A DNA stretch of 35,413 nt from JAPUDQ01 sp049289035 (GCA_049289035.1 JBAQIV010000055.1:1-35413), one strand, 5' to 3'; shown: positions 1 through 8,277, numbered from the stretch's first letter. Translations and numbers: made by a program. Notes: generated by a model not told the origin, from the letters alone.

Positions 1-713
1 TTGGCTGCTTTCACCGCCGTTTTTTTCTCTTCATCAGTTAGTTTCACTGCGACACCTTCGCCACCCTGGTGCGTATTGCTGCGAAAGTCACCATCGAGAC
101 TTTGGCGCTTAATACCAGCGACCACACGTCCGCCCACTACGAGTGCTCGTATGTCAGTACCGGCCGATTCTTTGACAAATTCTTGTACCAAAAAGTTTAC
201 GCCCTCGACATAAAATGCCTGCATTACGGCTTTGGCTGCTTTTTGTGTTTCAGCTAGCACGACACCGTTGCCGTGGGTTCCACTCGCCACTTTGATAATC
301 AGCGGTGCGCCACCGGCTAGTTCTATGACATCTTCGAAACTGGCAGTCTCACGGGCAAATACTGTCTTAGGTATAGCGACTCCCGCTCGCGCCAGCACCT
401 GGTAGGCACGCAATTTGTCGCGCGAACGGTTAATCGCAATCGAACTCGCTGTCGTAAAACTTCCCTGTGCTTCAAACTGACGTACCATCGCCGTACCATA
501 CTTAGTGTATTTTTGCGCAATACGCGGTATGATTGCATCGAATTTTTCGAGCGATTCACCTTTGTAGCGTATGACCGGCCTATCTTTCTCGACCGACACA
601 TAGCATTTGGTGTAGCCAATTACTTTGACCTCGTGCCCTCGCTCAACCGCAACTTCTTTAAGCCGCTTTGTCGTGTAGTTTGCGCTACCGTTTGATAAAA
701 TTGCAATTCTCAT
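1..713 (-). CDS. RimK-like ATP-grasp ligase, partial (C-terminus beyond the window)
   Basis: Translating the minus strand from ATG at 713 gives an uninterrupted frame of 237 codons to the window edge. It begins MRIAILSNGSANYTTKRL and contains the ATP-grasp glycine-rich loop KVASGTHGNGVV and the following LVQEFVKESAGTDIRALVVG block. These are typical of RimK/LysX-type enzymes, which join an amino acid (often glutamate) to a carboxyl group of a protein or small-molecule acceptor using ATP. The C-terminal metal-binding E-x-N region lies outside the window. The start overlaps the stop of the aspartic-protease gene by 4 nt (ATGA). RimK ligases paired with this protease family are known in other bacteria. 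The family call is firm; the substrate is unknown. Confidence 0.88.
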   Translation of the reverse strand, partial: MRIAILSNGSANYTTKRLKEVAVERGHEVKVIGYTKCYVSVEKDRPVIRYKGESLEKFDAIIPRIAQKYTKYGTAMVRQFEAQGSFTTASSIAINRSRDKLRAYQVLARAGVAIPKTVFARETASFEDVIELAGGAPLIIKVASGTHGNGVVLAETQKAAKAVMQAFYVEGVNFLVQEFVKESAGTDIRALVVGGRVVAGIKRQSLDGDFRSNTHQGGEGVAVKLTDEEKKTAVKAA

Positions 714-1234
714 AGCACTACATCTCCTCGTTGGTTAGTGGCATGATATTTCTCAAAAAATGCCTTGGGGTCTTTTTCAAATTCTTCGTGAAGTGTGTTT
801 GGTTTTTCCTTTTTATATTTACCCTTCGACACATCCACCATAAATTTGTCTTTGAGTAACGTGCAGCCGATCAGCACTGGAAAACTATTGTGCGATCGAT
901 CAGCAAGCGTGAATGACCCGCGTACCTTTCGCCCTGAAACCTCAATCGTGAGGTGCACCCGATAACGAATCTGTCGTGTGCCATTCGAGCTACGAATTAG
1001 ATTGACAGAAAACGTCCGCGTTTTGTGTCGTATGCCAGTATAGTACGGTGAGCCTTTTGCAAACAATACAAACGACAGCTCGTGTTTATCGTCGATATGC
1101 AATTCTGATGCCCATATAGATGATGTATCAGCACCAGTATCGATTTTCGCTGGTACGTTTTTTATGCCATCACGAGGAAAATGCACTTTCGCTGTCCGTC
1201 CTATTATCACTAATTCGTGTTTTATCATAGTCAT
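710..1234 (-). CDS. retropepsin-like aspartic protease, RimK-associated (PF05618-type)
   Basis: A 174-aa protein starting MTMIKHELVIIGRT. The catalytic aspartate motif IDTGADTSS (Asp32) sits near the N-terminus, and a later hydrophobic stretch FPVLIGCTLLKDKFMVD matches the family named 'ATP-dependent zinc protease', now regarded as a retropepsin-like aspartic protease found beside RimK ligases. Its likely role is trimming or removing the residues the ligase adds; this is inferred from the family's known neighbourhood. The frame is open farther upstream (to 1288), but that part overlaps the previous gene. I chose ATG 1234, 4 nt after the upstream stop; ATG 1228 is also possible. It overlaps rimK-like downstream by 4 nt. 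Confidence 0.8.
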   Translation of the reverse strand: MTMIKHELVIIGRTAKVHFPRDGIKNVPAKIDTGADTSSIWASELHIDDKHELSFVLFAKGSPYYTGIRHKTRTFSVNLIRSSNGTRQIRYRVHLTIEVSGRKVRGSFTLADRSHNSFPVLIGCTLLKDKFMVDVSKGKYKKEKPNTLHEEFEKDPKAFFEKYHATNQRGDVVL

Positions 1235-1238
1235 TGCT

Positions 1239-2216
1239 CTATGACTTATTGTATATCGCCAGTAATTTATCAATATAGTGGTGCGCAAGGTCTGGTATTG
1301 GCACCCCTTCGGACGGCATCATATGTAAGCCAAAACTCGGAGACGAATTAATCTCGATAAGTCGCCACTCACCATGATCTTCATCATACAGAAAATCAAC
1401 GCCACATATAAACATACCGCCAACCCGCGCAATTTCTGTAGCGTGGCGTATCATTGCTTTGGGCAATGCCTGAAGGCACTCAACAGCCCGGCCGCCAGTA
1501 CCGATATTTGCCGTACCGACAACTTGTGTCAGCTCGCCACGCTTCGGAACTACCTGCAATTCGTCTGACCCCAGATAACGTGCTACTGCACCAAGATCGA
1601 TTTTATTCATTTTAGCAGTGTAGGCGACCTCTCCTCTGTCTGGATTGTGTGAGTTCTCAATTTGTATTAGTTCCTGTACAGTATGAACGCCGTCGCCAGT
1701 TACCGATGCCGGCTCGCGGCGCACCGCACCGACACATTCGCCATCAATCACAAGCACGCGCATATCAAGCCCTGTCACAAATTCTTGTAATAGGATTATT
1801 TGCGAATCACTATGTAGCTTTGCCGTTTCAATAGCTTCTGTCATCGTAGCGCTATCGGTAACGTTCGTAGTGACCCCATTACCGTGCGCACCATCGACCG
1901 GCTTTACAACAACACGGCCGTATTGTCGTAAAAAATCAGCAGCTTGCGTATCGTCATGGTACGTTATGGTTGCGGGCACAACTATAGATGTATAGCGCGA
2001 GGCAAGCGCATACGTCAGCCGTTTGTTGTTCGCAATCGTAACCGATGTTGCTGATGAGATGTCAGGATTTGCACCCGCAATACTTCTCACACGATCGTTG
2101 TACATAAACGTGAGCAGCGGCGCTTTTAAGCCCTCATCGACAGAGACATCGATACCTCGTAAGGCAAGTTCATCGTAAATCGAACGTGATGTGATCTTTA
2201 ATTTTAACGTATTCAT
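1239..2216 (-). CDS. ATP-grasp ligase, cyanophycin synthetase/GshF-like
   Basis: A 325-aa ATP-grasp enzyme. The ATP-binding glycine-rich loop VVKPVDGAHGNGV lies at about residues 103-115. The middle block RVLVIDGECVGAVRREP followed by VTGDGVHTVQELI is characteristic of the ATP-grasp domain shared by cyanophycin synthetase, GshF and related amino-acid ligases. The C-terminal metal-binding segment is RLIEINSSPSFGLH. The protein consists of the ligase domain alone, without a MurE-like or GshA-like partner domain. It would form an amide bond between an amino acid and a carboxylate acceptor. Its start overlaps the stop of the metallopeptidase by 4 nt (ATGA), so the two are co-translated. The substrate cannot be read from the sequence. 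Confidence 0.85.
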   Translation of the reverse strand: MNTLKLKITSRSIYDELALRGIDVSVDEGLKAPLLTFMYNDRVRSIAGANPDISSATSVTIANNKRLTYALASRYTSIVVPATITYHDDTQAADFLRQYGRVVVKPVDGAHGNGVTTNVTDSATMTEAIETAKLHSDSQIILLQEFVTGLDMRVLVIDGECVGAVRREPASVTGDGVHTVQELIQIENSHNPDRGEVAYTAKMNKIDLGAVARYLGSDELQVVPKRGELTQVVGTANIGTGGRAVECLQALPKAMIRHATEIARVGGMFICGVDFLYDEDHGEWRLIEINSSPSFGLHMMPSEGVPIPDLAHHYIDKLLAIYNKS

Positions 2217-3811
2217 ACATTTACCTTATAACGAACCGGGAATCCTGCCAATGCTGCAATACGATTCTGGTATGGATTTGTAGGATCAGTATGCGTCTTG
2301 AAAAGATTACTAAAACTTTCATTATCACGCCGCTTATAAATGCTTTCTAGTAATGGAATGGCTTTTATCCGTCCATGTGAATACGCTAAGTCTTTGTGCC
2401 AAGTCATTGATTCATAGCCTACCGGCATCTCTGCTGGCAAACTACGTTTATATCGCACGATTGACCTCGCCGCAGTGACTTTAGCTTTCTCAATTTTGTC
2501 AGGTGTTACTTTCTCTCCTGGTTTCAAATCCATCAGCAAACCGTAACGCCAGGTGGTCTCATAGATTTCATCTGGCATCTGACCTTCGAGCTCAGCGGCA
2601 GAGATCGCTAAATAGTATCGAACATTCTCTGGTCCCCACTGCGATGAGCTATTATCATCCAGCTCATCACAGATAATCGATTCGATCAGAGTCAATATCC
2701 CTTCTTCGATACTAAGGTAATCAGGGTTACCGTCTTCTTCAAATTGGCTAAATATGCCAAAGCCCGTCATGGGGATCTTAGACAAAAACCCGTTGATCGT
2801 CCTTCCGCCATGGCCTAAGAGCTCATGAAATACTTTCGCAAAAGCTTTTTGAGGACTATCGACTGGGACTGCACGCTTTGCCATGCCCACATCAACGGTG
2901 AGCGTCGGCGTATTCCAAGCCAGGTTGCTACTATTTGGCTTCTTGCGCACTGATATACCTGAGGTTTTATCGGGGTCTAATTCGGAAAGCGCCAATGAAA
3001 ATAGTTCATATAGTTCTTCACCGTTGAATTCTGGTTCAACACCGGCTGCTTTGGCACGGGGTACCACGACTTCTTCCCAGTAGCGTTGACATATCTCATA
3101 GTACTGACCGAATTCCTCAAATATACGCTCTCTGATCCACTCGATCGCTTCTTTGCTGAGTCGTTCGATACCACGCCGTCCACGCTCGAGGCCCGACATA
3201 CGTTGCCCACGAGCATCAAAACCATGTTCAAGCTCTGATTTTATACGAGCTGCATCTACGTCATCATCGGCAATCTTCGTGTCGATAGACGTCCACACTT
3301 CAGCGCGTAGTCGCTCATATATAGAAGGGTCTGGCGAGCTATAAAGAGCATCGTTGAGGCGACGATACTTTTCTGCATAAAATATCTTTTCTTCAGGCGT
3401 AATGTCTGGACGATTCAATTGCTGTACTGTCTCGACAAACTCAATTTCTTTGTAACGAAAGAGTGTCGTGCGAAATGTGATATCAGCTACTTCATCATCA
3501 ACTGCTATTTCATTTGCCGGATCACGCAATAGGGTTAATATATCCTCAAGTGATTTTTTCTCATCTGCAAATGAGACCGGCTTACCTTGTTCATCGAATA
3601 ATTTTGTGTAATCATACGATATCTTGTTGATATCACCGGCAATTAAAGCCGTCTCACCTGCTCCACGAGAGTTTTTATCACTCTCAAATTGTTCATATGT
3701 CTGCAAACCAAGCGCAGGGGTAAATACAGGCGTCAAGCGCTCATTAAAATCGCCCGCAGAAAGTTCGGCGTAAGTATATGGGCCTATATTCCCATGATCA
3801 ACAGAATTCAT
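2213..3811 (-). CDS. DUF1704/MATCAP-like zinc metallopeptidase
   Basis: A 532-aa protein with a zinc-peptidase core of the HExxxH type: HELLGH at residues 329-334 (His329, Glu330, His334), then NG at 340-341 and SIEEGI at 367-372. The spacing and the EEG motif match the DUF1704 family ('QEGLA motif'; in animals MATCAP tyrosine carboxypeptidases). The N-terminal 300 residues are mostly charged and helical. There is no signal peptide or membrane segment, so it is probably cytoplasmic. It is the first gene of the four-gene ligase/protease cassette and probably removes C-terminal or isopeptide-linked residues. Its start codon lies 6 nt after a TATAAT box, implying a leaderless transcript. The family call is divergent but supported by the motif order. 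Confidence 0.7.
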   Translation of the reverse strand: MNSVDHGNIGPYTYAELSAGDFNERLTPVFTPALGLQTYEQFESDKNSRGAGETALIAGDINKISYDYTKLFDEQGKPVSFADEKKSLEDILTLLRDPANEIAVDDEVADITFRTTLFRYKEIEFVETVQQLNRPDITPEEKIFYAEKYRRLNDALYSSPDPSIYERLRAEVWTSIDTKIADDDVDAARIKSELEHGFDARGQRMSGLERGRRGIERLSKEAIEWIRERIFEEFGQYYEICQRYWEEVVVPRAKAAGVEPEFNGEELYELFSLALSELDPDKTSGISVRKKPNSSNLAWNTPTLTVDVGMAKRAVPVDSPQKAFAKVFHELLGHGGRTINGFLSKIPMTGFGIFSQFEEDGNPDYLSIEEGILTLIESIICDELDDNSSSQWGPENVRYYLAISAAELEGQMPDEIYETTWRYGLLMDLKPGEKVTPDKIEKAKVTAARSIVRYKRSLPAEMPVGYESMTWHKDLAYSHGRIKAIPLLESIYKRRDNESFSNLFKTHTDPTNPYQNRIAALAGFPVRYKVNV

Positions 3812-3817
3812 TTTTTC

Positions 3818-3846
3818 ATTATAACATACTATGTTTAATCTGTAAA
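3818..3846 (-). promoter_or_regulatory. leaderless promoter of the ligase/peptidase cassette
   Basis: On the minus strand TTTACA (3846-3841), a 17-nt spacer and TATAAT (3823-3818) form a near-consensus sigma-70 promoter. The ATG at 3811 begins 6 nt after the -10 box, so transcription should start at or beside the start codon. Confidence 0.75.
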
Positions 3847-3854
3847 GTTTACGT

Positions 3855-4973
3855 CTAAAATATGCTGGTCTTGGTAGTGCGAAATGACTCTAGCAGTTCC
3901 CGCTGTTTTTTGCTAAGTTTGGTCGGTGTATCGACCACGATGCTAACGATGTGGGCGCCGCGGGAGTTGCCGCGCAGGTGTGGCACGCCGTGAGATGACA
4001 GTTTAAAATCGGTGCCGCTTTGCGTACCGGCCGGAACTTTCATGCGCACTGGCCCATCGACAGTCGCAACGTCGATTTCGGTGCCGAGTGCAGCGTCTAC
4101 CATAGTGACGTGCTCTTCGCTGAGTATCAAGTCGCCTTCGCGCGTAAATTTCTTGTGCGGTTTGACCCGTAGGTTTACATACAAGTCGCCTTTGGCGCCG
4201 CGTGCAATTGCTTCACCACGTTCACGCAAGCGAATGGTCGCTCCGTCGTCGACACCAGCTGGTACTTTGATAGTGATGTCTTGTCTGGTACGTTCAGTGC
4301 CCGACCCGCGGCACACCGTACAAACTTTTTCTGGCACTTTGCCGCGGCCATGACAGGTTTCGCAGACAACGGCTTGCTGTATAGCGCCAAACATCGTGTT
4401 CATCACGCGCGTTTGCTGGCCAGCGCCTTTGCAGGTGCCGCAGGTTTTCATGTCGTGACCAGGCTCGACCGTCGAACCTTTGCAGTGCGAGCATTCGTCG
4501 TCGAGACTAATCGTAATTTTTTTCTCAGTGCCAAATACGGCTTCTTCAAACGTCAAGTCCAGATGCGTTTCCACATCACGCCCACGAGTCGGCTGCTGCT
4601 GGCGCTGCGCTCCGCCGCCAAAAAACGAACCAAATATGTCGCCTAGGCCACCGTCGCCAAAGTTAAACTCAAACGATTGGCCATTTTGCGCACCGCCAAA
4701 GCCACCAAAGCCTTCAAACGGGTTACCACCCGCATAGCCCCCGCCGCCACTCGCGCCGCCCACACCGGCATGGCCAAACTGATCGTAGCGCTGACGTTTT
4801 TGCTGGTCTTTGAGCACCTCGTAGGCTTCGTTTATCTCTTTAAATTTCGTCTCGTCGCCACCTTCTTTGTCGGGGTGGTGCTTGACGGCCAGCTTGCGAA
4901 ATGCCTTTTTGATCTCGTCGGCTGAGGCGCTTTTGCTGATACCTAAGATTTCGTAATAATCACGTTTTGACAT
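3855..4973 (-). CDS. dnaJ: chaperone DnaJ (Hsp40)
   Basis: A 372-aa, full-length type I DnaJ. The J domain is at residues 1-70 with HPD at 33-35, which stimulates DnaK ATPase. It is followed by a Gly/Phe-rich linker at about 72-135. The zinc region has four CxxCxG repeats starting CSHCKGS, CGTCKGAG, CETCHGRG and CTVCRGSG; the first lacks the usual final glycine. The C-terminal substrate domains complete the protein. It is a single-gene unit, away from dnaK, under its own CIRCE operator. The start is ATG 4973, 7 nt after a TATACT box, so the mRNA is predicted leaderless. Confidence 0.97.
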   Translation of the reverse strand: MSKRDYYEILGISKSASADEIKKAFRKLAVKHHPDKEGGDETKFKEINEAYEVLKDQQKRQRYDQFGHAGVGGASGGGGYAGGNPFEGFGGFGGAQNGQSFEFNFGDGGLGDIFGSFFGGGAQRQQQPTRGRDVETHLDLTFEEAVFGTEKKITISLDDECSHCKGSTVEPGHDMKTCGTCKGAGQQTRVMNTMFGAIQQAVVCETCHGRGKVPEKVCTVCRGSGTERTRQDITIKVPAGVDDGATIRLRERGEAIARGAKGDLYVNLRVKPHKKFTREGDLILSEEHVTMVDAALGTEIDVATVDGPVRMKVPAGTQSGTDFKLSSHGVPHLRGNSRGAHIVSIVVDTPTKLSKKQRELLESFRTTKTSIF

Positions 4974-4980
4974 CGTATCT

Positions 4981-5009
4981 AGTATAAGAAATTAGCACTC
5001 ATATTACAA
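4981..5009 (-). promoter_or_regulatory. dnaJ promoter, leaderless, with -35 inside CIRCE
   Basis: Minus-strand TTGTAA (5009-5004), a 17-nt spacer and TATACT (4986-4981). The dnaJ ATG follows after 7 nt. The -35 box occupies the CIRCE spacer. Confidence 0.78.
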
Positions 5010-5018
5010 GAGTGCTAA
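4992..5018. promoter_or_regulatory. CIRCE operator (HrcA site) of dnaJ
   Basis: Perfect consensus TTAGCACTC, a 9-nt spacer and GAGTGCTAA. It is the known binding site of the HrcA repressor, whose gene is also in this window. It lies about 20 nt from the dnaJ start and overlaps the promoter. Confidence 0.97.
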
Positions 5019-5038
5019 TTATCTTTTTGCGTGACGCT

Positions 5039-5560
5039 TTACTTGCAAAGTTGCGTAACGGGCAATACCTCACTCGTTGCTACAGCAGGCATCTGCAAAG
5101 TCGCGCCGACGTTCAACCGGTACTCCTCAAAGCCCGGGTATATACCATTGGCCGCGTAGACTTTGCTCCACTGGTCATAACTGCCATAGTATCGTTCGGC
5201 GATACAACCGTAGGTGTCACCAGCTTTCACTACGTAAGTGCCCGCTGGTTTCGCGGCGGCATAGCCTGCGGGAGTTGCTTCGGCGGCTTTCGCAGACTCC
5301 GTTGTCGCGGTTTGATCTGACGTAGGCGTCGTTTGTGCTGTATCGTTTTGCGATGGTTCAGCATCTTTTTTCACTTGGTCGTCGGATTTGTTTTGTTGGC
5401 TGGTTGAAGTAGTTGCAGCCGATGCAACATACTGTTTCAATAGATCATTTGTCGATGCCCCACCAGGTGCACCAAGCCCTGTTGTGCCCACAACTAGCGG
5501 TAGTGCGATGGTTGAGCCTAGCATGATCAGTGCATTTCGAAAGAGTGTTTTTTCAGTCAT
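5039..5560 (-). CDS. secreted LysM-domain protein
   Basis: A 173-aa protein. An N-terminal hydrophobic segment (about residues 9-30) acts as signal or anchor. A low-complexity Ser/Thr/Gln/Ala/Asp linker follows (about 45-105). A C-terminal LysM-like domain begins TYVVKAGDTYGCIAERYYG and ends near LQMP. LysM domains bind peptidoglycan or other GlcNAc polymers, so the protein probably attaches to its own or a host cell wall. Two cysteines (in YGCIAE and the C-terminal LCK) could form a disulfide. It starts 5 nt after the upstream membrane-protein gene, indicating an operon. Specific function unknown. Confidence 0.82.
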   Translation of the reverse strand: MTEKTLFRNALIMLGSTIALPLVVGTTGLGAPGGASTNDLLKQYVASAATTSTSQQNKSDDQVKKDAEPSQNDTAQTTPTSDQTATTESAKAAEATPAGYAAAKPAGTYVVKAGDTYGCIAERYYGSYDQWSKVYAANGIYPGFEEYRLNVGATLQMPAVATSEVLPVTQLCK

Positions 5561-5565
5561 GGTGG

Positions 5566-5991
5566 TTATGCCTTTCTCGCTTTTGCGGGTTTTTTGGCGT
5601 CCGGTTCAAGTACGGCCATAAAAGCACCCAGACCACACACCAGTACTAAAAGCAGAACCGTTGCCAGCCAATCACCAGCCAGTACGACGCGAAATGCGTC
5701 TTTGACGCTCTTCCACATGACGGTTGCATCGATACCGCTCAGCGCAGCGGCCACATACCCCAAAAACCTTGCCGTCACTCCAGCCAGTAGCCCGGCGACA
5801 ATACCACGCTGGGCCTGAACTTGATTGTTTGCTCGTCGCTCCACTTGATTAGCGACGTATAGCCCCCAGGCAGTCACGACGAGACCGCCAATACCCCACC
5901 AAAAACTGTGATAAAACGCCGACAACCACGCGCCCGAAAACAATGGCACGCCCGCCAGCAGTCCCACCCACTGGTAACGTTGTAGCTCCAT
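5566..5991 (-). CDS. hypothetical four-TM membrane protein
   Basis: A 141-aa protein I do not recognise. Hydrophobic segments at about residues 8-28, 30-48, 64-86 and 106-128 suggest four membrane helices. The tail KKPAKARKA is basic and probably cytoplasmic. A strong Shine-Dalgarno sequence (AAGGAGGGG, 3 nt from the ATG) fixes the start. It lies between a signal-peptide membrane protein and the LysM protein, so an envelope role is likely but unspecified. Confidence 0.72.
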   Translation of the reverse strand: MELQRYQWVGLLAGVPLFSGAWLSAFYHSFWWGIGGLVVTAWGLYVANQVERRANNQVQAQRGIVAGLLAGVTARFLGYVAAALSGIDATVMWKSVKDAFRVVLAGDWLATVLLLVLVCGLGAFMAVLEPDAKKPAKARKA

Positions 5992-6070
5992 GACCCCTCC
6001 TTATGTTGTTGCCTGATATTGTAACCTCAAAACAAATATTGTGCAAATACAGGTAGTCGATTCTGATAAT

Positions 6071-6850
6071 TTAGGCTTTTGGAACAGGGGCTGTTTTCTT
6101 GACGCGCGTGTAGGTGAGTATGGCCTGAATAAACATGTAGAGACCAAACACAACCGCTCCCCAGGCAATTGTGTACTTGCCGCCATTCGATGCCATAGCA
6201 TAGCTGCCATAGGTAATCACCGCACCACCAAGTGGCCACAACGAGCTCATTGCGACAGCTTTTTGAGCAGCAGCCACTTCTGGTCGCTGGTCTTTTCTGA
6301 GAAATGCCCACGCGAACGAGCCAGCCGTCAGAATACCCGCAACGACAAGGGTAACAATATATGATGTACCGGTCATCTGATCTTGCTCTTTTTCGACTTT
6401 GTTTTTGCTATCGACAGCGATATTGAGTCGATCAATAGCCGCAAAGAAGTCTTTGACAGCAGTATCGTATGCTTCGCCAGCTACTTTTGCGCCCGCTGCA
6501 TCAGCCGCTGTCATCTTGGTGCCGAGTGCATCGAGAGCCGCACGAGTTGTGCGAGCTTTATCTTTTACGGCAACTGCTGCTGCCGTATAGCCGACACCTG
6601 GCGCCGTTGAAAAATTGTGTTTTGAAAGCGTGTCCAGTTTTGTTGAAGCTGCCAATAGCAATGGGTGTATTGTCTCGTACGTCGACGTCTCTTTTTGGCT
6701 TTCTGCTTCAAAGGCATTTATCGCTTTGACGGCATCTTCAATGGCATTGATATCGGCATCATTTGTATACTGCTCAACTGCGCTAACGTGATGCACCGGC
6801 GCAGCGACGAGGCCAATCACGACCAGCGCAGCAATAATAAGTTGTTTCAT
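6071..6850 (-). CDS. hypothetical exported/membrane protein
   Basis: A 259-aa protein with a clear signal peptide (KQLIIAALVVIGLVAAPVHHVSA, cleavage near residue 25). An Ala-rich helical extracytoplasmic region spans about 26-160. Three C-terminal membrane helices follow at about 163-184, 200-220 and 226-247, ending in a basic tail. No family recognised. The helical region plus TM bundle would suit a surface or pilus-associated role, but nothing proves it. It heads the operon that continues to the four-TM protein (79-nt gap) and the LysM protein. The start is 6 nt after a TACAGT box. Confidence 0.72.
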   Translation of the reverse strand: MKQLIIAALVVIGLVAAPVHHVSAVEQYTNDADINAIEDAVKAINAFEAESQKETSTYETIHPLLLAASTKLDTLSKHNFSTAPGVGYTAAAVAVKDKARTTRAALDALGTKMTAADAAGAKVAGEAYDTAVKDFFAAIDRLNIAVDSKNKVEKEQDQMTGTSYIVTLVVAGILTAGSFAWAFLRKDQRPEVAAAQKAVAMSSLWPLGGAVITYGSYAMASNGGKYTIAWGAVVFGLYMFIQAILTYTRVKKTAPVPKA

Positions 6851-6856
6851 GACGCT

Positions 6857-6862
6857 ACTGTA
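6857..6862 (-). promoter_or_regulatory. -10 box, leaderless start
   Basis: TACAGT on the minus strand, 6 nt before the ATG at 6850. No good -35 box is visible. Confidence 0.5.
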
Positions 6863-6905
6863 CCATAGAGAATCATGCTATGAAAGCTATAGGGGAATTA
6901 TCGTA

Positions 6906-6911
6906 TATACT
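6906..6911 (+). promoter_or_regulatory. -10 box, leaderless FKBP promoter
   Basis: TATACT, 6 nt before ATG 6918. It sits in the short divergent region shared with the gene starting at 6850. No clear -35 box. Confidence 0.62.
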
Positions 6912-6917
6912 ATATAT

Positions 6918-7292
6918 ATGACAACATACCAAGGTACTAAACTCAGCAAATTTGAGCCGATCGACCATGTCGACCAACTACAAGTTATCGATCTAGAAAT
7001 CGGCACTGGCGATGAGGTGCAGCCAGGCGCAACCATCACTGCACATTATACGGGCGCGCTCTGCAGCAATGGCGTAATTTTTCAAAGTTCACATGACTTT
7101 GGCAAGCCTATCACCTTTGGGCTTAGCCAGGTTATTCGCGGCTGGACCGACGGCGTACCCGGCATGCGCGTCGGCGGCTGGCGGCGGCTCATTATACCAG
7201 CTGATCAAGCCTACGGCGTTAGCAGCCCTGCACCCAACATACCCGCCAACAGTGACCTCGTGTTTGACATCGAACTCGTCGAGATACGCTAA
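6918..7292 (+). CDS. FKBP-type peptidyl-prolyl cis-trans isomerase
   Basis: A 124-aa single-domain FKBP. The core blocks are all present: ITAHYTGAL, PITFGLSQVIRGWTDGVPGM, VGGWRRLIIPADQAYG and the C-terminal IPANSDLVFDIELVEI. FKBPs catalyse prolyl cis-trans isomerisation during protein folding. No signal peptide is seen, so it is probably cytoplasmic. The frame is open upstream to 6849, but a TATACT box lies 6 nt before ATG 6918 and the preceding residues are not FKBP-like, so 6918 is preferred. The stop codon overlaps that of the convergent deacetylase gene. Confidence 0.93.
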   Translation: MTTYQGTKLSKFEPIDHVDQLQVIDLEIGTGDEVQPGATITAHYTGALCSNGVIFQSSHDFGKPITFGLSQVIRGWTDGVPGMRVGGWRRLIIPADQAYGVSSPAPNIPANSDLVFDIELVEIR

Positions 7293-8194
7293 CTTTTTAT
7301 CCAGTCCTCGAGTAGTTCAGTGTGCAGTCCGGCGGCGTCACGTGCCTTCACAAACGCTGCCAGATCGTCGGCAAACTCTGGTCGAAAATGCATGAGTACT
7401 ATGTCACCCGGCCGTAGTTCGTGCCCAATTTGGTACTGCATACTGCCACCATTAGCTTTAGCAATCCAGTTCACGATGGCACGCATACCACACGAAGCAG
7501 CCGCTTGTTGTGTCGTCGCGGTATAGGCCCCGCCGGGTGGACGAAACAAGTATGGCTTGCGCCCATAATCGTGTTCTATCGTGGTCGACATGCCGCAAAT
7601 TTCTGCAGTCTGATATTCAAATGATTTGGTCGACATTTTGGTGTCGTGGCTGAGCGTGTGATTTTCAATTAATGAACCCTGTGCGATAATTTGTTTGAAA
7701 AAGTCAGGGTTGTTGTGAATAAACAGGTCTGACAAAAACAACGTTGCTTTGATATTGTTTGCCTTGAGCAAATCGATAACCTTTTGGTCCTTGTAGCTAC
7801 CGTCGTCGATACCAAGAAACACAACCGGTTCTGTGGTCGATATGCGCGAAATTACCGGTGCAAGCCCATTGGTGATTGGTGGAATGGACATACTCACCGT
7901 CGCGTGATGTTCGTATTCTTGCTTGAGCTGTTTAAGCTGTGTCTGCACTTCTACTTCGTGCTCGCCTACCTGGTTAAGCTGCAACGTAAGGTCACTGAGA
8001 GTTTTTTGGTGCCGGTTGTCGCTACTGGAAAGCATAGCAGTATACTGCGTCGTACTTATATACCAGCCTGCTACTCCAGCTAAACCAGCGATAATCAGTG
8101 CACAGAGCACGACTGTAAACGTTCGCAAAAATTTACTATGCCAGTACCCGTTGCGTACCGTATCGTTCCCCTGGCGAGAATTACGCTTTACCAT
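7289..8194 (-). CDS. membrane-anchored polysaccharide deacetylase (NodB domain)
   Basis: A 301-aa protein. An N-terminal membrane anchor (about residues 24-46) is followed by a coiled-coil-like stretch at about 60-95 and a NodB deacetylase domain from about 120. Visible motifs are VFLGIDDGSYKD (catalytic Asp and metal Asp), ENHTLSH (metal histidines), FRPPGGAY and the late LMHFRPE histidine. These enzymes remove N-acetyl groups from peptidoglycan or other GlcNAc-containing polymers outside the membrane. The coiled coil could set the enzyme off from the membrane or mediate dimers. The start ATG 8194 is 8 nt after TATAAT. Confidence 0.9.
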   Translation of the reverse strand: MVKRNSRQGNDTVRNGYWHSKFLRTFTVVLCALIIAGLAGVAGWYISTTQYTAMLSSSDNRHQKTLSDLTLQLNQVGEHEVEVQTQLKQLKQEYEHHATVSMSIPPITNGLAPVISRISTTEPVVFLGIDDGSYKDQKVIDLLKANNIKATLFLSDLFIHNNPDFFKQIIAQGSLIENHTLSHDTKMSTKSFEYQTAEICGMSTTIEHDYGRKPYLFRPPGGAYTATTQQAAASCGMRAIVNWIAKANGGSMQYQIGHELRPGDIVLMHFRPEFADDLAAFVKARDAAGLHTELLEDWIKS

Positions 8195-8202
8195 AGTGAG
8201 AT

Positions 8203-8208
8203 ATTATA
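8203..8208 (-). promoter_or_regulatory. -10 box, leaderless deacetylase promoter
   Basis: TATAAT on the minus strand, 8 nt before the ATG at 8194. Confidence 0.68.
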
Positions 8209-8245
8209 CATCATAGTTAGATGATCATGCATGTTGTAGCAGGCC

Positions 8246-8277
8246 TAAATAATGCCGCATAAAAGCGGCATTATTTA
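8246..8277 (-). terminator. dnaK transcription terminator
   Basis: A perfect 13-bp inverted repeat, TAAATAATGCCGC and its complement, around the loop ATAAAA. It lies 20 nt after the dnaK stop. The U-rich 3' arm serves as the U-tract. Confidence 0.85.

Noticed and set aside
323..619. Minus-strand 98-aa open frame
   Set aside because: It lies inside the RimK-like gene (1-713) in another frame and has an Arg/Ser-rich composition typical of a shadow frame.
2977..3231. Minus-strand 84-aa open frame within the metallopeptidase
   Set aside because: It overlaps the coherent 532-aa protein in a different frame and has no family-like features.
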